Source of the DNA: Planctomycetaceae bacterium | GTDB lineage: Bacteria; Planctomycetota; Planctomycetia; Planctomycetales; Planctomycetaceae | DNA length: 6,751 nt | Assembly (NCBI GenBank): GCA_016765335.1 | Contig: JAESQE010000226.1 | Span: 1-6,751 of the forward strand | Direction: 5' to 3' | Part shown: positions 1 to 6,136 of the stretch, one piece after another | How the letters are laid out: every line of letters starts with the position of its first letter | Numbering within the stretch: position 1 is the first letter of the stretch | Notes under the pieces: model-generated | Database searches by the model: none | Seen by the model: the letters and a program-made list of their open reading frames with translations, nothing else | Told to the model about the DNA's origin: nothing | Program-made: the position numbers and the translations under genes

Positions 1-18
1 GCTGGGTCACGACCCAGC
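1..18 (-). terminator. Perfect hairpin downstream of the polymerase gene, candidate terminator
   Basis: The first 18 bases form a perfect inverted repeat, GCTGGGTC-AC-GACCCAGC, lying 27 bases beyond the polymerase stop codon on the minus strand. As RNA it would make a GC-rich stem of about 7 pairs with a 4-base loop. The bases that would carry a U-tract for a leftward terminator lie outside the window, so Rho-independent termination cannot be confirmed. It could instead be a copy of a dispersed palindromic repeat. Confidence 0.35.
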
Positions 19-19
19 C

Positions 20-48
20 TGCAAAAACTACGAAAATTGCAAAAACTA
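20..48. repeat. Direct repeat of 11 bases spanning the polymerase stop codon
   Basis: TGCAAAAACTA occurs exactly at 20-30 and 38-48, separated by CGAAAAT, giving an 18-base period. The right copy contains the stop codon of the leftward polymerase gene, so a second in-frame TAG lies 18 bases after the first. It is probably a small tandem duplication. Confidence 0.5.
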
Positions 49-1266
49 AAAACAGGTCTTTCCGTAGAAGTCACATATTTCATGATCGTGTGCCTGATCG
101 CTGTAAAGTTCGGGCAGCGTTAATGTGGCTGCCGAGCGTAACGCGAACCGACCGATCGACTGATTCACTTTGTTCTTCAAGCAATTCGCTTGTGAGCTTT
201 TTTGATCCAGCAAGCTGAGTTGTCTTTGACCGCTGACCCGTAAATCTTTGGCAATTACGTGCATGTAAGAAATCGGAATTCCTGAAGGATTAATCTGGCG
301 AAGTAATTTCTGGGCAGCTGGCACGAGCGTTTCAAAGGCATCGGTATGACCATGCAACAAAACTTGCTTGCTCCATCCGGTTTGATCTTTCGCCTGCAAC
401 TCCAAACAGAATCGACCACATTGATAACCGTAAGCGAACAGTGCTTCGATCAATCGTTCGATGTTGCGAATCAACCAGCCATTTAATACTTCGGGATCGG
501 TAATGCTGCCGCCCAAACTTCCGCCACGAGCCACACATTTATGCTGAGGCCGGTTCACTTGAATCGGGATAACCGATTCTCCCTGAAGCTCGTACCAGAT
601 CGCTTCCCCTTTAATGGTCAGCAAATCCCGGATCATCTTTCGATCCGCAGCTGCTAAGTCAGCACACGTTGTGATCCCCAAACTGTTCAACTTCAACCGA
701 CTGCGAAGTCCAATCCCGGTCAATTCATCAACCGGCTGTTCATGAAGCAGCTTGGCGATCCGCTCGGGATCAGTCAGTACATACCAGCCGTAAGGCTTGG
801 CTGAATCGGAACCAAGCTTGGCCAAAATGCGACTTGTTGAAACCCCGATGCTGACAGGCACCCCCACGCAATCCAGAAATTCTGTCTGCAAAGCCGCAAC
901 CGCTTCCGGAAGGCTGCAACCGAAAGATTGCTCTAAGGTATCAGCTTCGAAAAAGAACTCATCAATCGAATAATATTCTACGGTCGGACTATATTTCTTG
1001 AGCAAATCAAGCATCTTCCGTGATAAGACTTCGTACCATTGAAAATCCCGTTTGATATAAGTCCCTTGAGGACACTGCGAAACAGCCTCCCAAATTGGCA
1101 TCCCTGTGGTGACTCCCTGAGCTTTCATTTCGTAACTTTTGGCGATCACGCATGCCCCCTGATTGCCGAGCACTCCAATGGGAATGCCCTTCAAATGTGG
1201 AAATCGCACACGCTCTGCTGAAGCATAAAAACAATCCGCATCTAAATGACCTATTAACATTGGCAT
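46..1266 (-). CDS. Y-family translesion DNA polymerase (DinB/UmuC type)
   Basis: Error-prone DNA polymerase that copies past damaged template bases. Numbered from the ATG at 1266 (406 aa), the palm opens with HLDADCFYASAE, giving metal-binding D9 and a CFY steric-gate region. The catalytic YSIDEF motif has D102 and E103. SIGVSTSRILAKLGSDSAKP (about 139-158) is the conserved palm segment, followed by a helix-hairpin-helix thumb (LTGIGLRSRLKLNSLGI) and a little-finger domain (about 230-340). QLSLLD at 349-354 fits a sliding-clamp binding motif. The protein ends in a Cys-containing tail, HEICDFYGKTCF, which I recall from UmuC-like bacterial homologues. All catalytic residues are present, so this is not an ImuB-type inactive paralogue. 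The frame is open upstream to a GTG at 1299, but ATG 1266 has a GGGA 7 bases before it; ATG 1260 is also possible. No umuD-like partner is visible in the window. UmuC versus DinB naming is unsettled, so no symbol is given. Confidence 0.93.
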   Translation of the reverse strand: MPMLIGHLDADCFYASAERVRFPHLKGIPIGVLGNQGACVIAKSYEMKAQGVTTGMPIWEAVSQCPQGTYIKRDFQWYEVLSRKMLDLLKKYSPTVEYYSIDEFFFEADTLEQSFGCSLPEAVAALQTEFLDCVGVPVSIGVSTSRILAKLGSDSAKPYGWYVLTDPERIAKLLHEQPVDELTGIGLRSRLKLNSLGITTCADLAAADRKMIRDLLTIKGEAIWYELQGESVIPIQVNRPQHKCVARGGSLGGSITDPEVLNGWLIRNIERLIEALFAYGYQCGRFCLELQAKDQTGWSKQVLLHGHTDAFETLVPAAQKLLRQINPSGIPISYMHVIAKDLRVSGQRQLSLLDQKSSQANCLKNKVNQSIGRFALRSAATLTLPELYSDQAHDHEICDFYGKTCF

Positions 1267-1315
1267 GGCACGATCCCGAAGTTTGTAACAAATGGGCACC
1301 TATCACTGTACTCAC

Positions 1316-1347
1316 ATTATATATACACATGAATCGGTTGTTGGCAA
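1316..1347 (-). promoter_or_regulatory. Candidate promoter of the polymerase gene
   Basis: On the minus strand TTGCCA (1347-1342) is followed 18 bases later by TATATA (1323-1318), and a perfect TATAAT overlaps it at 1321-1316 with 20-base spacing. Transcription would start near 1309, about 40 bases before ATG 1266. A loose TGTA..TACA dyad overlaps the -10 region and could be an operator, but I cannot assign it to LexA. AT-richness alone could create the match. Confidence 0.35.
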
Positions 1348-1535
1348 TTGAAAAACCAGTGAATTCGCCTTTTATTGATGTACACATAGTGAACACGCAA
1401 GAGGAAACGATGCTTTTGTTACAAATTGACCCCAGAACGGTTCCAACCGGATATTTCTGTCAGATTTATTCCGAATCGTTGCTAAGGTTTCACTAGATCA
1501 AGAGGTAAATATAAAGCCGGGAAGAAGTAGAGGGC

Positions 1536-1551
1536 ATCGAGGGAACTCGAT
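1536..1551 (+). other. Perfect hairpin with GGAA tetraloop
   Basis: ATCGAG-GGAA-CTCGAT is a perfect 6-base-pair inverted repeat closing a GNRA-type loop. It ends directly before the TTGACG -35 candidate at 1552. It could be an operator beside the promoter or a structured element; no U-tract follows, so it is not a normal terminator. Confidence 0.4.
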
Positions 1552-1580
1552 TTGACGCTTCTGGCGAATCAGAGTACGAT
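1552..1580 (+). promoter_or_regulatory. Candidate sigma-70-type promoter of the zinc-ribbon operon
   Basis: TTGACG (1552-1557, 5 of 6 to consensus) is separated by exactly 17 bases from TACGAT (1575-1580, 4 of 6). Start of transcription would fall near 1587, giving a leader of about 95 bases before ATG 1681. It is the best-spaced promoter-like pair I see upstream of this operon. Function is inferred from sequence only. Confidence 0.4.
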
Positions 1581-1596
1581 CCAAGACAGCTTGGAT
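1579..1596 (+). promoter_or_regulatory. Perfect 7+4+7 dyad over the -10/start region, operator-like
   Basis: ATCCAAG-ACAG-CTTGGAT is a perfect inverted repeat that begins inside the -10 candidate and spans the predicted transcription start. This is a classic place for a repressor site. It could equally form a hairpin at the very 5' end of the mRNA and affect stability. Confidence 0.4.
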
Positions 1597-1624
1597 TGGA
1601 GTGATTCGGGGAAACTTTCTCGAA

Positions 1625-1637
1625 GAACTGTCAGTTC
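1625..1637 (+). promoter_or_regulatory. Perfect 6+1+6 dyad in the operon leader
   Basis: GAACTG-T-CAGTTC is an odd-length perfect palindrome in the predicted 5' leader. The GAAC-N5-GTTC spacing does not match the GAAC-N4-GTTC LexA box of Gram-positive bacteria, so I do not call it a LexA site. It may be a regulator-binding site or a chance palindrome. Confidence 0.3.
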
Positions 1638-1680
1638 CAACCGAGAGATATAAATGCTGAATAACAAGCGAGGCTGAATC

Positions 1681-3654
1681 ATGGCTGCAATTTCTATTCC
1701 CTGTCCGAAGTGTCAATCAAAATTGAAACTGAAGGATCGTAGCCTGCTGGGCAAAACCGGAAAATGCCCGAAATGTCAGCACAAATTTGTTCTCCAGGAA
1801 CAAACCGAAGTGCAACTGGAACTTGTCGAACCGACCAACGAACCAGCCGAAGGGGTGCGTCCGGTCTGGCTGCCGGATGAAGCACCAGCTCAGACTTCAA
1901 ATGAAATGAGTTTCCTGGAGCAAACACCAGCACCCGAGGCAAGTTCACAAACGCCGAGTGAAGCCCCAGCGGATAATCCGCTTTCATTTTTGCAGGAACA
2001 AGAACCAAGCAACTCGCCGGTTGATTCATTGCAGTTTGGATCAACCAGCGAAACTGCAACATCTGCTTACAAAAAAAAGAAACGTCGAGGCAGCAACAAA
2101 ACCACATTGGGGATCACATTTCTGATTCTGTTTTTGGCAATCGGTGGCGTTGGTTACATGTACCAGCAGGGCACCATCAAAATCACCAAAACAAACAAAA
2201 CGGCCTCCTCAAAAGTTGCCAAGCAAGGCAAAGGGGCAGGGGCAGCAACATCTAAGTCGAGCAAAAGCCTCGGGAAGTACAATCCAGTTTTGGAAAAGAG
2301 TCCCACTTCTGGCAAACCGATCCAGCTGCTTAATATGCCAGCCGGAGTTCGGATTGTGATCAATTTGCATCCGGCAAAATTTTGGGGAAGCGAACGTCAG
2401 TACGCTGAATTCCGAGCTTCTTTGGGGCCGCTGGGCAGTTGGCTCGAAACACAAATTAAAGATCTTTCCAAACATCAGGAACTCGCTGAAATTGAAGAGA
2501 TGCTGATCGGAATTATTCTGGGACCACGAGGAGCCGAACCGGAAATTGCTGCGGTGATTCATTTTGCTCAAGAGCAAAAACGCTCACAATTACTAAGCAC
2601 TTACGATGGGGAACCACACAGCGAATTTAATACAGATCTGAAAATTGCAGACGGACGAGCCTACCGAATTGTTGATAGCAAAACGGTTGCCATTTGTCCT
2701 GAAGAATATGTCGAAGATCTGATCACGTTCGAAAAGACTCCTGCATTAACGGGAGATAATATACAGGAAATCCTCAAGGCGACTGATCGTCAGCGGCTCG
2801 TTACGGTCGTGTTTGACCCAGCTGATATTGATCAACATTTAGAGGTATTACTTCCCCTGGGAGCGAAAATGGTCACAGAAAAGGCCTTGCGTTGGCTGGG
2901 TGAGGATGTCTGGGCAGCGGCTTGGAGTGTTCATGTTGATCAGGACTTTTATACCGAACTTATAGTTCGTGGACAAAATGAAGTGGGGCCAACCATGTTG
3001 AGTCGCAGATACCGGGAACGCCTTGACACACTGCCTGAAATGCTTTTAACGTCCGTCCAAAAAATGGAACCACAGCGAGCCGGTTACCGAGAAATCATCG
3101 GGCGATATCCAGCCATGATGAAAGTTGTTGCAATGACCGCAGCTGTGGCAGTGGATGGACGATATGTGCGAATGGGAACGCTACTCCCTTTGAAAGCCGG
3201 TCCGAACTTAGCTTTGGGGACGCTGCTTGCCTGGGACGAATCAACGCGAACCGACTTCAGCACCAAAGTTGTTTCTACGAAACCCAAAGTAAAGAAAATC
3301 GATATTGCTTCGTTGCCAATGAAACAACGCTTGGAAAGAAAGATCGATGTTGATTTCCGCGGAACGCCGTTGCAGGAAGCGTTTGCTTACATCGCAGAGG
3401 AAGCAAAGATCAAAATCGAGGTAGATGGAGATGCACTCAAGCTGGCTGGTTTCACCAAAAACATGCGACAAACATTTAAGATGGATCAAACGACCGTTCG
3501 GGAGGCAATCTATGGTATTATCAAAACCTACGAAGACGAATCCGTTCCGATGGTGATTCATGTTTCAGAAAAAGAGAACAAGATTATTGTTCTGGTTAAA
3601 CCCGTTGCGGAAACTCGCAAACTGGAAATCTATCAGTTCAAAACCAAAAAATAA
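1681..3654 (+). CDS. Zinc-ribbon single-pass membrane protein with C-terminal secretin-N-like domain
   Basis: A 657-aa protein of unknown function. Residues 8-32 carry a CPKC..CPKC zinc ribbon of the MJ0042/zinc-finger type (C8, C11, C29, C32). Residues 40-130 are an acidic, Pro/Ser/Gln-rich linker. The basic KKKKRR at 131-136 precedes one membrane helix at about 142-161, so by the positive-inside rule the zinc ribbon is cytoplasmic and the rest extracytoplasmic. A Lys/Ser/Ala-rich spacer (about 164-205) leads to a long middle region (about 215-525) that I cannot assign. The C-terminus (about 550-640) has DVDFRGTPLQEAFAYIAEEA followed by a beta-alpha-beta pattern, typical of the secretin/TonB short N-terminal (STN-like) domain in planctomycete proteins. 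GAGG at 1670-1673, 7 bases before the ATG, supports this start. The next gene follows closely and has the same overall plan. An A8 run (2071-2078) encodes the lysines before the helix. Confidence 0.85.
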   Translation: MAAISIPCPKCQSKLKLKDRSLLGKTGKCPKCQHKFVLQEQTEVQLELVEPTNEPAEGVRPVWLPDEAPAQTSNEMSFLEQTPAPEASSQTPSEAPADNPLSFLQEQEPSNSPVDSLQFGSTSETATSAYKKKKRRGSNKTTLGITFLILFLAIGGVGYMYQQGTIKITKTNKTASSKVAKQGKGAGAATSKSSKSLGKYNPVLEKSPTSGKPIQLLNMPAGVRIVINLHPAKFWGSERQYAEFRASLGPLGSWLETQIKDLSKHQELAEIEEMLIGIILGPRGAEPEIAAVIHFAQEQKRSQLLSTYDGEPHSEFNTDLKIADGRAYRIVDSKTVAICPEEYVEDLITFEKTPALTGDNIQEILKATDRQRLVTVVFDPADIDQHLEVLLPLGAKMVTEKALRWLGEDVWAAAWSVHVDQDFYTELIVRGQNEVGPTMLSRRYRERLDTLPEMLLTSVQKMEPQRAGYREIIGRYPAMMKVVAMTAAVAVDGRYVRMGTLLPLKAGPNLALGTLLAWDESTRTDFSTKVVSTKPKVKKIDIASLPMKQRLERKIDVDFRGTPLQEAFAYIAEEAKIKIEVDGDALKLAGFTKNMRQTFKMDQTTVREAIYGIIKTYEDESVPMVIHVSEKENKIIVLVKPVAETRKLEIYQFKTKK

Positions 3655-3675
3655 TTACCCAGGCAGCACACAGAT

Positions 3676-3681
3676 AAAGGA
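3676..3681 (+). promoter_or_regulatory. Ribosome binding site that selects the second ATG
   Basis: AAAGGA at 3676-3681 overlaps the first ATG (3681), which it is too close to serve, and lies 5 bases before the ATG at 3687. This spacing favours 3687 as the true start, shortening the protein by two residues. Confidence 0.6.
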
Positions 3682-3686
3682 TGATC

Positions 3687-5207
3687 ATGGCTGTTCTTAC
3701 TGGCGAGTTTCTCTGCCCGGAGTGTCAGGAGAAACTTCGCATTCACGAGCGAGGCAAAAAATCGATAGAGATTCTCTGTCCGGAATGTGGAACTCCGATT
3801 CGTATCGAAACCACTTCCGACCGAAAGCTGTCTGCCCATAAGCACGATGCTTCTGGAACAGATGTTGCCGATGAAGACTCACCTGCTTGGACAAATCAGA
3901 AATCAGCCTCTTCGAATCGCCCGCTGTATTTCGCGGGTGGCGTCATTGTTTGCGGACTGCTGCTGTTTGGTGGTTGGAAACTATCGTCCAATACAACAAA
4001 GCCGCAAGAACCTGATCCCAAAGACTCGCTTGTGAATCCGGTCGCTGAGCAAGTCAAGCCGATCGAAAACGTCGAGCAATCCGAGCAGGCTCCAGAGAAG
4101 AATCATTCTGAAGAAGAATCGCCGTTTGCCAGGAACCTCAAATTGCTCGCCCAGCAGATTGATGTTTATCAACAACAAAACGGGCAGTTTCCCCCTGCGT
4201 ATTGGACACCTCAAGGGAACTCCGCCACTGCTGAGGTGGAACGCTTCAGTTGGCTCGCGGGATTGGATTCTGCTTTGAAGGAGAATGGTTCGTTGCTGCC
4301 TCAATGGAATCTTGCCTGGCGAGATCCTTTGAACGACCGCTTTGTACGTCGGCGTCGAACTGAATTATTGAATCCCGCGATTCGCCTGCAAGCCAGTAGC
4401 GACCGTTACCCGGCTTCGCATATTGTCGGGATTGCAGGAGTCGGCCACGATGCTCCCCACTTGCCAGTAAGCAATCCACGGGCAGGCATCTTCGGATGGA
4501 ATCGGTCCACTCGGGTAGAGGATGTGACCGACGGACTGAGCAACACGATGCTCGCAGCCGGAGTGACAGGAAAGTTATCTTCCTGGGCAGACGGAGCAGC
4601 GTCCATCAGACCGCTTGTTCAAGAACCTTACGTGAATGGCCCTGATGGATTTGGTAGTGGGCAATCAGATGGCATGCACGTGCTCATGGCTGATGGATCG
4701 GTTCGGTTTCTTAGCAAAAAGACAGAACCGACCATCATCCGCAGAATGGCAGCCATCGCCGATTCGCTTCCTTTAGATGCTTCAGTTCCTGGAGATCCCG
4801 GAAACAAAAACATTGTGATCGCAGCCGACCCGAAACCAGAAACTCCCAAACTGCCAGCCGAAAAGAATCAGCCCGAAATGCCTGTCAGCAAACCGGAAAC
4901 ACCCGATCCGAAACCAGCGATTCCTCAAATAGATTTCGAAAAAGCACTGGCCCGTACCGTACTACAATTCCTACTTGAAGAACCCGCTGAGCTGGAAACG
5001 GTTCTGATTGAACTGGAAGCAATGGTTGGCATACGCATCGAATTCGACCCCCAGCAAATCCCAAAGACAGATCCGATCCGCAAACAGAAAGTCAGCTTCT
5101 CCAAGCGAAACGTTTCGTTCAAAGTCTTACTAACCGAACTCATCAAACCCGCAGCCCTCAAGTTCGAAATCCGCAAAGATCACATCGCCATTGTGAAGCA
5201 AAAATAG
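3687..5207 (+). CDS. Zinc-ribbon membrane protein with DUF1559 domain and C-terminal secretin-N-like domain
   Basis: A 506-aa protein; function unknown. An N-terminal zinc ribbon has CPEC at 10-13 and 31-34. One membrane helix is at about 80-97 (LYFAGGVIVCGLLLFGGW), then an acidic Glu/Gln/Pro linker. Residues 145-360 are a DUF1559 domain: SPFARNLKLLAQQIDVYQQQ with NGQFPPAYW matches the pilin-like helix end, IAGVGHDAP..PRAGIFGWNRST and DGLSNTM (282-288) are the central signature, and MADGSVRFL (334-342) is the terminal one. DUF1559 proteins normally start with a GFTLIELLVV-type prepilin leader; here the zinc ribbon and helix replace it. A KPETP-rich linker (about 381-413) leads to a domain at 415-506 (VSFSKRNVSFKVLLTELI) resembling the STN-like domain of the upstream gene. 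It lies 32 bases after that gene, so co-transcription is likely. The GFG..QSDGMHVLMADGS segment keeps the family pattern. Confidence 0.87.
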   Translation: MAVLTGEFLCPECQEKLRIHERGKKSIEILCPECGTPIRIETTSDRKLSAHKHDASGTDVADEDSPAWTNQKSASSNRPLYFAGGVIVCGLLLFGGWKLSSNTTKPQEPDPKDSLVNPVAEQVKPIENVEQSEQAPEKNHSEEESPFARNLKLLAQQIDVYQQQNGQFPPAYWTPQGNSATAEVERFSWLAGLDSALKENGSLLPQWNLAWRDPLNDRFVRRRRTELLNPAIRLQASSDRYPASHIVGIAGVGHDAPHLPVSNPRAGIFGWNRSTRVEDVTDGLSNTMLAAGVTGKLSSWADGAASIRPLVQEPYVNGPDGFGSGQSDGMHVLMADGSVRFLSKKTEPTIIRRMAAIADSLPLDASVPGDPGNKNIVIAADPKPETPKLPAEKNQPEMPVSKPETPDPKPAIPQIDFEKALARTVLQFLLEEPAELETVLIELEAMVGIRIEFDPQQIPKTDPIRKQKVSFSKRNVSFKVLLTELIKPAALKFEIRKDHIAIVKQK

Positions 5208-5213
5208 ATTCCC

Positions 5214-5302
5214 GGTAGGATCTGCTGTGCGGACCTGTTTAGGTTTGGTGAAGTAACATCAAACGAATACAGCTCGCAATCGGTCTGCACAGCGGACCCT
5301 AC
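5214..5302. repeat. Inverted pair of GTAGG..GCTGTGCGGACC palindromic repeats
   Basis: Copy one (5215-5235) and the reverse complement of copy two (5282-5302) match at 18 of 21 bases. Each copy is itself a near-perfect hairpin of the form GGTCTGC-ACA-GCGGACC. A further nested pair, GTTTGGTG (5243-5250) and CATCAAAC (5257-5264), lies between them, so the whole block can fold as a branched or long imperfect stem. It starts 6 bases after the DUF1559 gene stop. I recall this core as a dispersed intergenic repeat in planctomycetes, comparable to REP/BIME elements. It may stabilise or end the operon mRNA, but there is no U-tract. Confidence 0.7.
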
Positions 5303-5304
5303 TT

Positions 5305-5430
5305 GCCTACAACAACCGCCCCCAAGATGGCCCTCCGGGTCCGCAATCAATCTGGATAGGCCTGCGCCGAATGACCGACTTCTCCCTCGCCTGGACAACC
5401 TTCGGCCCAGGAAGAAAAACGGAAAGCTGA
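5305..5430 (+). pseudogene. 3' remnant of an IS4-family transposase gene
   Basis: The frame ending at TGA 5428-5430 encodes RPQDGPPGPQSIWIGLRRMT and then DFSLAWTTFGPGRKTES. This fits the C-terminal signature of IS4-family (IS50/Tn5-like) transposases: a DGxPG stretch, then (I/L)W.GL.R..DF..AW. Only about 40 codons remain. The frame runs backwards into the second palindromic repeat and then to a TAA at 5254, so the DDE catalytic core is gone. An IS50-like terminal repeat begins exactly at the stop codon, supporting the assignment. The element cannot be autonomous. The family call rests on remembered motifs. Confidence 0.6.
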
Positions 5431-5448
5431 CTTATGTGTAAAAGACAG
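5430..5448 (+). mobile_element. Right terminal inverted repeat of the IS50-like remnant
   Basis: ACTTATGTGTAAAAGACAG at 5430-5448 matches the Tn5/IS50 outer end, written in the same orientation as ACTTGTGTATAAGAGTCAG, at 15 of 19 positions. It overlaps the last base of the transposase stop codon, the expected place for an IS right end. The outer edge is 5448. No matching left end (CTGTC..ACATAAGT) is present in the window, so the left part has been lost. Confidence 0.6.
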
Positions 5449-5470
5449 GGCTACCTGGTGACCTACGGAA

Positions 5471-6136
5471 CTATCTCGATTGTTCTTGAATATTTGATTT
5501 AAGGTAACTTAAAATCTCTTTGTTTGGGTTTTTGCTCGCTATATCATAGATGTTTTCTCCATACGTGTTTACAATTTCTTTATTGGCTCCACCCCATTGA
5601 ACTAGAATTTTAACCCCTTCCAAATTGTTAAATTCTATGGTTTCCATTATCGGTGTGTTGTTGTCGTCAAAACGATCAATCCAATTTGGACATGCTCCGT
5701 GAGTAAGCAGTTCTGTGAGACATACATTCAGACTGTTTGTCGTAGCATAATGGATCGGGAGGAACGACATGCGAAGTGTCATATCGGCTCCGTTTGTAAG
5801 CAACCACTTTAGGCCATTAATAGGTTCTTTTGCTGTAATTTCAATTTGACAGTCCTGATTCTTACAACCCACCCACGCATCTAGATATTCAATAATAGCA
5901 CCATATGCAAATGAATTATCAATGCAGCTACCAATTTGGATTAGGCGTTTAAGGCATACTTCCGCAGCATTCCAGTCCTCGTGCAACAAAGCCATCATTA
6001 AGATTTCACCGATAAATAATGGCTTGCCAGTTTCTATGCTTGGATGCGTTAGGAGTTCTTCAAATAATTCTTCAAGAGACCGAATTTTCATATAGTTCTT
6101 CCACACGTCATCTGATTGATTCATGTGCGTACCCAT
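5471..6136 (-). CDS. Ankyrin-repeat protein of unknown role
   Basis: A 221-aa soluble protein with no signal peptide or membrane helix. Ankyrin-type units are visible: a degenerate one at about 41-75 (ALLHEDWNAAEVCLKRLIQI), one ending in LKWLLTNGAD at 109-118, one at 124-157 (LPIHYATTNSLNVCLTELLT, HGACPN), one at 158-192 (TPIMETIEFNNLEGVKILVQ) and a capping repeat at 193-218. Such repeats bind other proteins; no enzymatic domain is present. Three hand-counted 60-base lines are 33-42% GC, while a line of hisI is about 62%, and the gene sits 22 bases from an IS end, so recent acquisition is likely. Stand-alone proteins like this include immunity proteins of contact-dependent toxins, but no toxin is seen here, so that stays a guess. 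The start is weakly supported: no Shine-Dalgarno precedes ATG 6136, and ATG 6124 is an alternative. Confidence 0.8.
   Translation of the reverse strand: MGTHMNQSDDVWKNYMKIRSLEELFEELLTHPSIETGKPLFIGEILMMALLHEDWNAAEVCLKRLIQIGSCIDNSFAYGAIIEYLDAWVGCKNQDCQIEITAKEPINGLKWLLTNGADMTLRMSFLPIHYATTNSLNVCLTELLTHGACPNWIDRFDDNNTPIMETIEFNNLEGVKILVQWGGANKEIVNTYGENIYDIASKNPNKEILSYLKSNIQEQSR

Larger units (their letters stand above)
1267..1680. other. Divergent intergenic region between the polymerase and the zinc-ribbon operon
   Basis: This stretch of about 400 bases contains no convincing gene. It separates two divergent genes and holds a leftward AT-rich promoter candidate near 1316-1347, a rightward promoter candidate at 1552-1580, and three perfect dyads at 1536-1551, 1579-1596 and 1625-1637. 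The 1350-1535 part shows only a 28-codon open frame and no recognisable element. No tRNA-like structure was seen. Confidence 0.6.

Noticed and set aside
1267..1299. GTG at 1299 as the polymerase start, adding 11 residues
   Set aside because: No Shine-Dalgarno precedes it, and the family normally begins within a few residues of the LDADCFYAS motif, which fits ATG 1266 or 1260.
1410..1496. A 28-codon open frame (starting MLLLQIDPRTVPTG) with AGAGGA 4 bases before its ATG
   Set aside because: The ribosome site is plausible, but the peptide is short, has no recognisable motif, and lies between divergent promoters. One match of this kind is expected by chance in a region this long.
1600..1640. 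GAAC-N5-GTTC as a LexA box for the divergent polymerase
   Set aside because: Spacing is one base longer than the known GAAC-N4-GTTC box and the site is about 300 bases from the polymerase promoter.
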